Shown here piece by piece: positions 1-11,119 of a stretch of 12,623 nt of DNA. The position numbers and the translations under genes were made by a program. Position 1 is the first letter of the stretch. Each line of letters opens with the position of its first letter. Source of the stretch: Erysipelotrichaceae bacterium. Lineage in GTDB: Bacteria; Bacillota_I; Bacilli_A; Erysipelotrichales; Erysipelotrichaceae. The notes beneath the pieces were generated by a model that was not told the origin of the DNA, searched no databases, and saw nothing but the letters and a program-made list of their open reading frames with translations. Location of the stretch: positions 1 through 12,623 of the forward strand of contig JAFZBT010000142.1 of assembly GCA_017561615.1 (NCBI GenBank). Reading direction: 5' to 3'.

Positions 1-32
1 ATCCTGAGCCAGGATCAAACTCTCCGTTTGAT
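1..32 (-). rRNA. rrs: 16S ribosomal RNA gene, 5' end only
   Basis: Read on the minus strand, the left edge of the window contains AGAGTTTGATCCTGGCTCAG, the near-universal sequence at the start of bacterial 16S rRNA, preceded by CGG as in Firmicutes. The mature 5' end is placed at about position 31-33 by analogy with Bacillus, where it lies 6-8 bases before GGAGAG; the exact processing site cannot be read from sequence. The gene continues beyond the window. A promoter and leader with boxA lie directly upstream, so this is the first gene of an rRNA operon. Confidence 0.95.
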
Positions 33-61
33 TATAACTCTTTTTGTTTTTCCGTTTTCGC

Positions 62-79
62 TTCACCTTTTCTGGTGAA
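62..79 (-). other. Hairpin in the pre-16S leader
   Basis: A perfect 6-bp inverted repeat (TTCACC / GGTGAA) with a 6-base A-rich loop lies between boxA and the mature 16S start. There is no U-tract after it on the transcribed strand, so it is not a terminator. It could be a processing or folding element of the rRNA leader; that role is inferred. Confidence 0.55.
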
Positions 80-111
80 TACTCTTCGTTATTGACGTGT
101 ACTTTCTGTTT

Positions 112-126
112 GTTTCTCAAAGAACG
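112..126 (-). promoter_or_regulatory. rRNA operon boxA (Nus-factor antitermination site)
   Basis: The minus strand reads CGTTCTTTGAGAAAC, closely matching rrn leader boxA sequences (TGCTCTTTA/GA-type core). In rRNA operons the NusB-NusE(S10) pair binds boxA RNA and helps RNA polymerase resist Rho and pausing. Its place, about 30 bases after the predicted transcription start and about 80 bases before 16S, is normal for a rrn leader. Confidence 0.75.
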
Positions 127-130
127 ATTC

Positions 131-154
131 GCACCGACGCTTCCGCGACAGTGC
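131..154 (-). other. 5'-terminal hairpin of the rRNA leader with GGAA tetraloop
   Basis: The minus-strand RNA folds as GCACTG-U-CGC, loop GGAA, GCG-U-CGGTGC: nine pairs (one G-U) with a single U-U mismatch, closed by a GNRA-class tetraloop. Its first base, the G at 154, is 7 bases past the -10 box and is the best predicted transcription start. The nascent pre-rRNA would therefore begin with this structure. A role in protection, pausing or processing is inferred. Confidence 0.6.
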
Positions 155-160
155 TTTTAT

Positions 161-209
161 ATAATATCATATTCCCTTAAGTTGTCAAACACTTTTTTTA
201 CTTTTTTTG
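161..209 (-). promoter_or_regulatory. rRNA operon promoter with A-tract UP element
   Basis: On the minus strand there is a perfect -35 TTGACA (183-188), a 16-base spacer, and a -10 TATTAT (161-166) preceded by TGa, giving an extended -10. Directly upstream are two runs of seven A (about 192-209), resembling an UP element bound by the alpha-subunit C-terminal domain. The predicted start is G154; initiation with GTP is usual for growth-controlled Bacillus rrn promoters, so it fits, though the start is predicted only. This is the strongest promoter visible in the window. Confidence 0.85.
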
Positions 210-250
210 ACAATATTTTTCCCGCTTTCCACACCCTCTTCCGACCCCCG

Positions 251-279
251 GAAAACGCTTGGAAAATGGGAGCGTTTTC
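251..279. repeat. Inverted repeat, 9-bp arms
   Basis: GAAAACGCT (251-259) and AGCGTTTTC (271-279) are perfect inverted copies around an 11-base A/G-rich loop. The repeat lies between the terminator of the upstream gene and the rRNA promoter. It lacks a clear U-tract on either strand. It could be a back-up terminator, an mRNA 3'-end stabiliser, or a binding site upstream of the rRNA promoter; none is proven. Confidence 0.5.
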
Positions 280-283
280 ACGG

Positions 284-299
284 TTTCCCGGCCGGGAAA
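284..299. repeat. 16-base perfect palindrome
   Basis: TTTCCCGGCCGGGAAA is a perfect palindrome with no spacer. It overlaps the adjoining terminator hairpin by two bases and sits 5 bases from the 251-279 inverted repeat. A spacer-less palindrome makes a poor RNA hairpin but a typical dimer binding site, so a DNA-level role is possible but unproven. Confidence 0.45.
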
Positions 300-321
300 A
301 AGACCCTTGCCAGGGTCTTTT
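297..321 (-). terminator. Intrinsic terminator downstream of the YjbR/EVE-type gene
   Basis: Perfect 10-bp inverted repeat AAAAGACCCT (298-307) and AGGGTCTTTT (312-321) with a 4-base loop. On the minus strand it ends in a run of five T. It lies 54 bases past the stop codon of the preceding gene and isolates that gene from the rRNA promoter. The sequence is nearly symmetrical, so it could also terminate plus-strand transcripts. Confidence 0.8.
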
Positions 322-375
322 CAGGGGTATTTCAGCGCCGTTTTCTCAGCGCGGTCACTGCTTCATTTTCACTGT

Positions 376-1410
376 TCAGGGCTGTCTGAGGGCTTCGCTG
401 AGCGCCGCGGGAACGCCCCGCGGTCCCCGGATCGCCCGGATGCCGTAGCCGTTAAGGACGCGGAAGCTGAACCGGTCAGGATCATAGCGCTTCAGCAGCC
501 TGATCTTCATCAGCTTTCTGATCGTCAGGTTGGCGTCCTGATAGTCATAGGGGATGTCGGTCTGCAGAACTTCGCAGCCGTACATGATCGCCGAATAGGG
601 CTGGCCGACATACAGATAGACGGTGTCGCCGACGGATACCTTACCGGTCTGTTTCCAGTTAATGATCTCGCTTTTCTCAAAGGCGCCGATGACGTCATAG
701 TAGGCGGGGTTGGCCGGAAACAGCCACTCGCCGCGGACATCGCTGTGACCAAAGCTGATCGCCGCCAGCTCCATGATCTGCTCATCGCTGAGCGTCTCAT
801 CCAGCGCGACGGATACCCAGCTCTTCTTGTTCATGTGATAGGCCGGATAGATGCCGTCCCTGCCCAGCCATTCAGCGACCCTGTCGTCCAGCTTCAGGTT
901 CATGACTTCGACCTCGCCCTCTTCATCAGCAACCAGGCGCTCACGGCCGATCAGCATGATGATGGCGAACCACCTGTCGCTGCGGCCGTTGCGGAAGACG
1001 CCGCACTCCGGCGTCTTCTCCCAGAGAAACTCCGGTTTGATACCGTAGCGCTGAAGGATCAGCGAGGCGATGCGGTTGCTCTGGGGAAAGACGAAGTCCT
1101 GCCTTTCAAAGCAGCCTTCGGCGATCCGGCGCAGCACGGCCAGATACTCTTCCCTGACCTGAGCGGGATAGCCGGTCGGATTGGGAAGCCTTAGACCCAG
1201 GTATTCCTCATCCAGGTCGCTTTCCATGACCCGGCCGTAGACCTGTCCGTCGTCCCTGACATACACCTCGGCCCGGAAGGCGCCGTTCATAAACGGGTCG
1301 CTGTAGCGCCAGACATCCTTCTGCCTGACAAAGCCGAAAGGCTCCAGCCGCTCTTTCCTGAGGGCGCAGCGACGGAAAGTTTCTTCTTCGAGAGTCGGTC
1401 TTCTGTTCAT
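376..1410 (-). CDS. MmcQ/YjbR-like protein with a C-terminal EVE-like (PUA-fold) domain
   Basis: A 344-residue protein of unproven function. Residues about 15-108 form an N-terminal domain of the kind found in long YjbR proteins. Residues about 110-220 match the MmcQ/YjbR pattern, ending in VAEW...GIYPAYHMNKKSW and ..LSDEQIMELA; the YHMNK motif is the family hallmark. Residues about 228-344 resemble an EVE domain of the PUA superfamily: EWLFPANPAYYDVIGAF, NWKQ, and VGDTVYLYVG at 259-269. EVE/YTH-type folds bind modified bases in DNA or RNA, and YjbR has a CyaY-like fold with suspected DNA binding, so nucleic-acid binding is inferred. An in-frame ATG at 1443 lacks a ribosome site; ATG 1410 follows AAGGAGG by 7 bases and is chosen. 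It is flanked by terminators on both sides, so it is probably monocistronic. No signal peptide or membrane segment is seen. Confidence 0.8.
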   Translation of the reverse strand: MNRRPTLEEETFRRCALRKERLEPFGFVRQKDVWRYSDPFMNGAFRAEVYVRDDGQVYGRVMESDLDEEYLGLRLPNPTGYPAQVREEYLAVLRRIAEGCFERQDFVFPQSNRIASLILQRYGIKPEFLWEKTPECGVFRNGRSDRWFAIIMLIGRERLVADEEGEVEVMNLKLDDRVAEWLGRDGIYPAYHMNKKSWVSVALDETLSDEQIMELAAISFGHSDVRGEWLFPANPAYYDVIGAFEKSEIINWKQTGKVSVGDTVYLYVGQPYSAIMYGCEVLQTDIPYDYQDANLTIRKLMKIRLLKRYDPDRFSFRVLNGYGIRAIRGPRGVPAALSEALRQP

Positions 1411-1417
1411 GGCCGTT

Positions 1418-1424
1418 CCTCCTT
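1418..1424 (-). promoter_or_regulatory. Ribosome binding site fixing the start at 1410
   Basis: AAGGAGG lies 7 bases before the ATG at 1408-1410. The alternative ATG at 1441-1443 is upstream of this site and overlaps the end of the promoter-like region, so it is unlikely to be used. Confidence 0.8.
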
Positions 1425-1434
1425 CATTATTACC

Positions 1435-1440
1435 ATTATA
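1435..1440 (-). promoter_or_regulatory. Possible -10 box for the YjbR/EVE-type gene
   Basis: A perfect TATAAT sits on the minus strand 11 bases upstream of the Shine-Dalgarno site. The expected -35 position falls inside the rpoC terminator stem and has no match to TTGACA. TG directly precedes the box, without the usual one-base gap of an extended -10. If used, the 5' untranslated region would be only about 18 bases. Alternatively the gene is expressed by read-through from rpoC. Confidence 0.35.
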
Positions 1441-1450
1441 CATATACGTA

Positions 1451-1482
1451 AAAACCGGCGCAGCAGTTCTGCGCCGGTCTTT
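1451..1482 (-). terminator. Intrinsic terminator of the rpoB-rpoC operon
   Basis: Perfect 10-bp GC-rich stem ACCGGCGCAG / CTGCGCCGGT (1454-1463 and 1469-1478) with a 5-base loop, followed on the minus strand by a short T run (1451-1454). It starts about 12 bases after the rpoC stop codon. The short U-tract may allow some read-through into the next gene. Confidence 0.85.
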
Positions 1483-1489
1483 TCAGTGA

Positions 1490-5770
<4,281 letters not shown>

Positions 5771-5781
5771 TAGTGCACCTC

Positions 5782-8700
5782 CTAATTCAGTTCTTCATCG
5801 TCGAAGCCGACAATGGCTTCCGGCAGTGAATCGATGCTGGCGGCAGCCGGCTCTTCGCTCTGCGGTCTTTCCTCGGCGGTTTCCTCCGGGGTCAGAACCG
5901 GGGCAGGCGTGCGGCTGTCCTCATCATTCTGGGAAATGTCCATGGCATTGCCGTCCCTGTCGAAGACCTGAACGTCGAGAGCCAGAGCCTGCAGTTCGTG
6001 AACGAGAACGCGGAATGACTCACCGACCGTGGGCTTGGGGATCGGCTTGCCCTTGATGATGGCTTCATAGGTCCGGGTACGGCCGATGACATCGTCTGAC
6101 TTGACGGTCAGGATCTCATTCAGCGTATTGGCGGCGCCATAAGCCTCTAATGCCCACACTTCCATCTCACCGAAACGCTGGCCGCCGTTCTGGGCCTTGC
6201 CGCCTAACGGCTGCTGGGTTACCAGTGAATACGGACCGGTAGCTCTGGCATGGAGCTTGTCGTCGACCATGTGAGCCAGCTTGATCATGTACATGACACC
6301 GACAGCGACTCTTTCATCGAAAGGTTCACCGGTCTGGCCATCGTACAGTACGGCCTTGCCGTCCGGCGTGGCATTGGTATCCTTGAAGATCTTCATCAGT
6401 TCATCGTTGCTGATACCGTCAAATACCGGCGTTGCGAACTTGCAGCCGAGCTTCTCGGCCGCCAGACCCAGATGGATCTCCAGCACCTGACCGATGTTCA
6501 TACGGGAAGGAACGCCGAAGGGGTTGAGCATGATGTCGATCTGCGTGCCGTCAGCCATGTAAGGCATGTCTTCCTGCGGCAGGATCTTGGAGATGACGCC
6601 CTTGTTGCCGTGACGGCCGGCCATCTTGTCTCCTTCGGAGATCTTACGCTTCTGGACGATATAGACCTTGATGACTTCATTGACGCCCGGCGAGAGCTCG
6701 TGTTCGGCTCTGGTGAAGCGTCTGACGCACTGGACGATGCCGGCACCGCCGTGAGGAACCTTCAGGGAGTTGTCCCTGACTTCCTTGCTCTTCTCGCCGA
6801 AGATCGCGAATAACAGCTTTTCTTCCGGTGAGGAGTCGGACTGGCCCTTCGGGGTGACCTTGCCGACCAGGATGTCGCCTTCCCTGACTTCGGCACCCTT
6901 CATGATGATGCCGTGGGAGTCCAGATTGCGGACGGCGGCCTCAGCCACGTTGGGGATGTCGCGGGTGATCTCTTCGTCACCCAGCTTGGTGGTGCGGCAT
7001 TCGATCGAATATTCTTCAATGTGAATCGATGTGAAGATGTCTTCCTTGACCATCCTTTCGGACATGATGACGGCATCCTCGTAGTTGTAGCCGTTCCAGG
7101 TCATGAAGGCGATCTTGACGTTCTGGCCCAGGGCCAGCTCGCCGTTTTCCATGGACGGACCGTCAGCGATGACGTCGCCCTTTTCGACCATTTCGCCGAC
7201 CTTGACGATCGGGGTCTGGTTGATGCAGGTTCCGGCATTGGAGCGGCGGAACTTGATCAGTTCGTATTCCATCTTTTCGCCGTCCAGCTCGGTAACGATG
7301 GTGCTGGCATCGACATAGGTAACGATGCCGTCCTTTTCGGCTACCAGGGCGCTGCCGGCGTCACGGGCAATGTAGTATTCCATGCCGGTGCCGACATTGG
7401 GTGAATGGGGCTTTAACAGCGGCACGGCCTGTCTCTGCATGTTGGCGCCCATCAGAGCACGGGAGGCGTCGTCGTTCTCCAGGAAGGGGATGCAGGCGGC
7501 AGCCACCGAGATGATCTGCTTGGGGGATACGTCGACCAGTTCGACTTCCTCTCTGGGCATCATGACGGTCTCAGTCTGATAACGGCAGACGCACTGATCG
7601 TTGAACAGATAGCCGTCTTTCACTTCGTTGGCCTGAGCGATGACGTAATCCATCTCATCGTCAGCGGACATGTAGACGATGTCCTCGTCGGAAACTCTGT
7701 ACTTGCCGTTTTCATTGAAGACCTTGCGGTACGGGGTCTGGATGAAGCCGTACTCGTTGATCTTCGCATAGGAAGTCAGATAGTTGATCAGACCGATGTT
7801 GGGTCCCTCAGGAGTCTCGATCGGGCAGATCCTGCCGTAATGGGTGGCGTGAACGTCACGGACTTCAAAGCCGGCTCTTTCTCTGGTCAGACCGCCGGGG
7901 CCCAAAGCCGAGATACGGCGCTTGTTGGTCAGCTCAGCCAGCGGGTTCTGCTGGTCCATGAACTGGGAGAGCTGCGAGGAGGAGAAGAACTCCTTGACCG
8001 CCATGGTCAGGGAACGGATGTTGGTCAGGTTCCTGGCCGTGATGGTGGAGACGTCGGAAATCGACATCTTTTCCTTGACGTTCTTTTCCAGGCGGGAGAA
8101 GCCGATGCGGTACTGATTCTGGATCAGTTCGCCGACGGTTCTGATTCTCTTGTTGCCCAGCTGGTCCACGTCGTCAACGCTGCCGACTTCGTCGGTCATG
8201 TTGAGCATGTAGGAATACTGAGCGTACATGTCGGAGATCACGATGGTCTTCTTCAGGGTCAGCGGGTCGGTGCCCACGACCTTGACGGCCTCACTGTCCT
8301 CAATGTGGTTCTTGACATAGATGACCTGGCAGGCCGCTCCGACCAGCCAGAGGTCATAGACCTTGCCGGCCTTGACGTCGGAAACGATGTTCATGCGCTG
8401 CTTGTCATTCAGGATCGGCTGCTCGGTGTCGGGAATGTAGCGGCTTAACAGCAGTTCATTATCCTTGTCCAGGACATCGGCGCCGGTTTCGTCCAGCAGT
8501 CTGCCGAAGCAGTACAGCCGGCCGCCGTAGTTCAGCACGGCGGAGGCGTTTTCCGCCGTCAGTCTGACGCCCTGAGCGATGATGCCGCCGTAGATGGCGA
8601 TCTGTTTCAGGGTGCGGCTCTTGGAGATGGCCCTGATGTCATCTTCGGTCAGGACGGTGCCCTGCTCAAAGGTGTTATTGCCGACCTTGACGTCTTCAGC

Positions 8701-9942
8701 CAGCACGCGGCCCTTTAAGCCCATGCCGTTGGTCAGCGGAACGCTGATGACATCGGGATGCGAGAATTCATATTCCTGCGGCAGGGCGATCATGCTGACG
8801 CCCTTGTCCAGGGTCTCCTTGATCACAGCCAGCGTAGGCTTGTCGACCAGGGTATCCTTCCTGACGACGACCTTGCCGTTTTCGTCCAGCAGGTCCTCAG
8901 CCAGATAGCGGTTCTTGGCCCGGCCGTAGGCACCCAGCTTTTTGGCGGTCTTATAGCGGCCGGCCTTGTTGAGGTCATAGCGGCGGGCATCAAAGAACTT
9001 GGCGTTCATCAGGTTCTTGGCGCCTTCAACGGTATGAATGTCGTCCGATCTCTGGTTTTCGTAGATGGCCTTCAGCGCTTCGTCGGTCGTCTTGATCTTG
9101 TTGTCCGCGATCAGGGTGTTGACGACTTCCTCGTAGTTGCCGAAGATGCCGGTGAACAGCAGCAGGTAGTCATCCAGGAACTCTCTCTGTTCCTGGCTGC
9201 TTTCCAGGTCATAGACCGGTAAGCCGATGGCTTCCATGAAGGTCTTCATGCCGTTGGTGTCCAGAGCGTCATCGCCCTTTTCCAGATTCAGGGAAAGTCC
9301 GATGGCCTTGAACAGGATGGTAGACAGGATCTTTCTCTTGCGGTCAACGCTCATGTTGATGATGCGACCTAAAGCCGTCTTCTTGGAGTCGGTCATGAAT
9401 TCCAGCCAGGTACCTCTGGCCGGGATCAGTTCTGATGTATAGATGTCCTTGCCGGTCTTCTCCTCGACGTCCTGGGCAAAATAGGCGCCCGGGGATCTGA
9501 CGATCTGGGAAACGATGACTCTTTCGGCACCGTTGATGATGAATGTGCCCGTCGGTGTAAGAATCGGGAATTCACCCAGGAAGACCTTCTCGGGTTCCTT
9601 TTCGATGATCTCGCCGGTGTCCGGTACCCGCATGGACAGCTTCATTGTCGTGCGTAAACGAGCTGAATAGGTCAGCTCTCTTGTCTTGCATTCATTGACG
9701 CTGTGGGTCGGCTCTTCGAACTGATAATCGAGGAACTCAAGGGTTATGTTTCCGTTGGTACTCTTGATGGGGTAGATCTCCTCAAAGACTTCCTTGATGC
9801 CCTCGTTCAGGAACCAGTCGAATGACTTGGTCTGAATCTCAACGAGGTTTGGAAGTTCCAGGGTTCCACTGACTTTTGAATAGTCTCTACGCACCGCTTT
9901 CTTGCCCTTATGGACCAGGCGGTAGGTATTTTCTTTGCTCAT
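5782..9942 (-). CDS. rpoB: DNA-directed RNA polymerase subunit beta
   Basis: Catalytic beta subunit, 1386 residues from the preferred start. Hallmarks are the rifampicin region [22 protein letters not shown] (653-675), [36 protein letters not shown], and [16 protein letters not shown] near the C-terminus. It is about 190 residues longer than the Bacillus subtilis protein, mainly through an insert at about 385-555. The residue aligned with E. coli His526 is Asn673 (codon AAC at 7924-7926). An upstream in-frame ATG at 9969 has no ribosome site and lies in a hairpin; ATG 9942 follows GGAAAGGG by 7 bases and begins [10 protein letters not shown]. The C-terminal tail is acidic and Pro/Glu-rich. 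The gene has its own promoter overlapping the end of the methyltransferase gene and is followed directly by rpoC. Confidence 0.99.
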   Translation of the reverse strand: MSKENTYRLVHKGKKAVRRDYSKVSGTLELPNLVEIQTKSFDWFLNEGIKEVFEEIYPIKSTNGNITLEFLDYQFEEPTHSVNECKTRELTYSARLRTTMKLSMRVPDTGEIIEKEPEKVFLGEFPILTPTGTFIINGAERVIVSQIVRSPGAYFAQDVEEKTGKDIYTSELIPARGTWLEFMTDSKKTALGRIINMSVDRKRKILSTILFKAIGLSLNLEKGDDALDTNGMKTFMEAIGLPVYDLESSQEQREFLDDYLLLFTGIFGNYEEVVNTLIADNKIKTTDEALKAIYENQRSDDIHTVEGAKNLMNAKFFDARRYDLNKAGRYKTAKKLGAYGRAKNRYLAEDLLDENGKVVVRKDTLVDKPTLAVIKETLDKGVSMIALPQEYEFSHPDVISVPLTNGMGLKGRVLAEDVKVGNNTFEQGTVLTEDDIRAISKSRTLKQIAIYGGIIAQGVRLTAENASAVLNYGGRLYCFGRLLDETGADVLDKDNELLLSRYIPDTEQPILNDKQRMNIVSDVKAGKVYDLWLVGAACQVIYVKNHIEDSEAVKVVGTDPLTLKKTIVISDMYAQYSYMLNMTDEVGSVDDVDQLGNKRIRTVGELIQNQYRIGFSRLEKNVKEKMSISDVSTITARNLTNIRSLTMAVKEFFSSSQLSQFMDQQNPLAELTNKRRISALGPGGLTRERAGFEVRDVHATHYGRICPIETPEGPNIGLINYLTSYAKINEYGFIQTPYRKVFNENGKYRVSDEDIVYMSADDEMDYVIAQANEVKDGYLFNDQCVCRYQTETVMMPREEVELVDVSPKQIISVAAACIPFLENDDASRALMGANMQRQAVPLLKPHSPNVGTGMEYYIARDAGSALVAEKDGIVTYVDASTIVTELDGEKMEYELIKFRRSNAGTCINQTPIVKVGEMVEKGDVIADGPSMENGELALGQNVKIAFMTWNGYNYEDAVIMSERMVKEDIFTSIHIEEYSIECRTTKLGDEEITRDIPNVAEAAVRNLDSHGIIMKGAEVREGDILVGKVTPKGQSDSSPEEKLLFAIFGEKSKEVRDNSLKVPHGGAGIVQCVRRFTRAEHELSPGVNEVIKVYIVQKRKISEGDKMAGRHGNKGVISKILPQEDMPYMADGTQIDIMLNPFGVPSRMNIGQVLEIHLGLAAEKLGCKFATPVFDGISNDELMKIFKDTNATPDGKAVLYDGQTGEPFDERVAVGVMYMIKLAHMVDDKLHARATGPYSLVTQQPLGGKAQNGGQRFGEMEVWALEAYGAANTLNEILTVKSDDVIGRTRTYEAIIKGKPIPKPTVGESFRVLVHELQALALDVQVFDRDGNAMDISQNDEDSRTPAPVLTPEETAEERPQSEEPAAASIDSLPEAIVGFDDEELN

Positions 9943-9949
9943 AACAACA

Positions 9950-9957
9950 CCCTTTCC
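9950..9957 (-). promoter_or_regulatory. Ribosome binding site fixing the rpoB start at 9942
   Basis: GGAAAGGG lies 7 bases before the ATG at 9940-9942. The other in-frame ATG (9967-9969) is preceded by CGGTTTTTGACCC, which has no Shine-Dalgarno character. Confidence 0.7.
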
Positions 9958-9967
9958 AAAATATGAC

Positions 9968-9995
9968 ATGGGTCAAAAACCGGATATTGACCCAT
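9968..9995 (-). promoter_or_regulatory. 9-bp hairpin in the rpoB leader
   Basis: ATGGGTCAA (9968-9976) and TTGACCCAT (9987-9995) are perfect inverted copies with a 10-base loop. The hairpin begins roughly 10 bases after the predicted rpoB transcription start and ends 25 bases before the start codon. No U-tract follows directly, so it is not a standard terminator. It might stabilise the mRNA 5' end, bind a regulator as RNA, or act as a DNA operator; all are inferred. Confidence 0.6.
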
Positions 9996-10011
9996 TTTAT
10001 TGCAATTATAT

Positions 10012-10040
10012 ATGATAACAAAAGTCAAACATCGTGTCAA
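10012..10040 (-). promoter_or_regulatory. rpoB promoter
   Basis: Perfect -35 TTGACA (10035-10040), 17-base spacer, and -10 TATCAT (10012-10017) preceded by TGt, giving an extended -10. The predicted start is near 10003-10006, leaving a leader of about 60 bases. The -35 box lies just inside the end of the methyltransferase gene's stop region, so rpoBC can be transcribed independently of the ribosomal protein genes upstream. Confidence 0.8.
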
Positions 10041-10041
10041 A

Positions 10042-10632
10042 CTATTTGTTTACCAATATGATCCAGTAGCCGTTTTTCTTTTCAATTACTTCAACCTGTC
10101 CGCCAATCGAGGCCAGATAGCTGACGGCGCTGGGCGCCCCCTGCTTCTGACGGATGACCAGTACCAGGCTGCCATTCTCGCTCAGATGCTCAAGGCTCTG
10201 GGCAAACAGCGGATAGATGACCTTCTTGCCGGTGCGGATCGGCGGGTTGCAGACGATGAGGTCAAAGGATCCATCGATCTTCTCAAAGCCGGCCGAAACG
10301 ATGACGGTATTACTCTGACCATAGCGCCGGCTGTTTTCTTCAGCCAGAGTGGCCGCGGCGGAGTTGACATCGCTCATGGTCAGGCTGATGGCCGGAAAAT
10401 GCTTCTTCAGCATGATGCCGATGTAGCCGATCCCGCAGCCCAGATCCAGAACCCGGCCGCTTACCGTCCGGCTTACCAGCGTCTGTAGCAACAGCCGGGA
10501 CCCGAAGTCCAGGGTGTCCTTGGAGAAGACGCCGTCATCGGAAATGAAGGTTTCCAAATGAGTCAAAAACCGAAAGCTGATTTCCTTTCGGTTTTCCTTT
10601 TTCTGAGGGTTATTAGTGAAATAGTGTTCCAT
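10042..10632 (-). CDS. RsmC-like 16S rRNA (guanine-N2)-methyltransferase family protein (YbxB type)
   Basis: A 196-residue class I SAM-dependent methyltransferase. SAM motif I is VLDLGCGIGYIG (61-72), an acidic residue of motif II is in SDVN (87-90), and the catalytic NPPIR motif (129-133) is typical of N2-guanine/N6-adenine methyltransferases. At this length it is the single-domain form, lacking the extra N-terminal half of E. coli RsmC. Its position between rplL and rpoB equals that of ybxB in Bacillus, which supports the family call; the exact target base is not proven. The start ATG 10632 follows GGGAGGGG. It ends in TAG within the rpoB promoter region and is probably transcribed with rplJL by read-through of the hairpin upstream. 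Confidence 0.9.
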   Translation of the reverse strand: MEHYFTNNPQKKENRKEISFRFLTHLETFISDDGVFSKDTLDFGSRLLLQTLVSRTVSGRVLDLGCGIGYIGIMLKKHFPAISLTMSDVNSAAATLAEENSRRYGQSNTVIVSAGFEKIDGSFDLIVCNPPIRTGKKVIYPLFAQSLEHLSENGSLVLVIRQKQGAPSAVSYLASIGGQVEVIEKKNGYWIILVNK

Positions 10633-10652
10633 AACTGTCCCCTCCCATTAAG

Positions 10653-10689
10653 CAGGCAAAAGCCGAATGCTTGGATTCGGCCTTGCCTG
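10653..10689 (-). terminator. rplL-ybxB intergenic hairpin, probable attenuator
   Basis: A two-part stem: CAGGCAA/TTGCCTG (10653-10659 and 10683-10689) outside and GCCGAAT/ATTCGGC (10662-10668 and 10675-10681) inside, joined by a small internal loop, with a 6-base loop. On the minus strand the inner stem is followed by TTTT, as in a weak intrinsic terminator. It lies between abundant stalk-protein genes and the methyltransferase/RNA polymerase genes, where lowered expression is expected. It could equally be an RNase processing site. Confidence 0.65.
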
Positions 10690-10716
10690 TATGCAATTCT
10701 GCCTTATTTCGGATTT

Positions 10717-11103
10717 TTACTTGAATTCGACAACGCCGCCGGCTTCAACAACAGCCTGCTTCAGGGCGTCAGCGTCTTCAACCTTGACCTTTTCCTTGAT
10801 CAGGGCCGGGGCATCCGGTGCGCACTTGTCAACGATCTGCTTGGCTTCCATCAGGCTTAAGCCGGTAGCTTCCTTGACAGCCTTGATGACGGCGATCTTG
10901 GTCTGGCCGACTTCCTTCAGGTAAACGTCGACTTCGGTCGGGCCGGCAGCGGCGACTTCTTCAACCGGTGCAGCGGGGCCGGCAGCCATGACAGCGGCGG
11001 TAACACCGAATTCTTCCTCGATGGCCTTGACCAGGTCATTGATCTCGAGGATGGTCATTTCCTTTAATGTAGCGATGATTTCTTCATTAGTAACTTTTGC
11101 CAT
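10717..11103 (-). CDS. rplL: 50S ribosomal protein L7/L12
   Basis: A 128-residue acidic stalk protein that recruits translation GTPases. The N-terminal dimerisation domain that docks on L10 spans about 1-33. An Ala/Pro/Glu hinge covers about 39-56. The globular C-terminal domain starts near TEVDVYLKEVG (56-66) and holds the factor-binding helices KIAVIKAVKEATGLSLMEAKQIVDK (69-93). Relative to Bacillus and E. coli there are about four extra residues (CAPDA, 94-98) after the second of these helices, and the usual KEG turn reads KEK. The start ATG follows AGGAGG; it is 16 bases after rplJ, so the two are one unit under the L10 leader. Confidence 0.98.
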   Translation of the reverse strand: MAKVTNEEIIATLKEMTILEINDLVKAIEEEFGVTAAVMAAGPAAPVEEVAAAGPTEVDVYLKEVGQTKIAVIKAVKEATGLSLMEAKQIVDKCAPDAPALIKEKVKVEDADALKQAVVEAGGVVEFK

Positions 11104-11119
11104 GATTATTTCCTCCTAA

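Noticed and set aside
207..213. Second -35-like box (TTGTCA) upstream of the rRNA promoter
   Set aside because: No -10 box lies at the right distance; the region fits better as an A-tract UP element.
259..1194. Plus-strand open frame of 311 codons opposite the YjbR/EVE-type gene
   Set aside because: It begins within inverted repeats and runs antisense to a gene with recognisable domains and a strong ribosome site. No credible protein family was seen in it.
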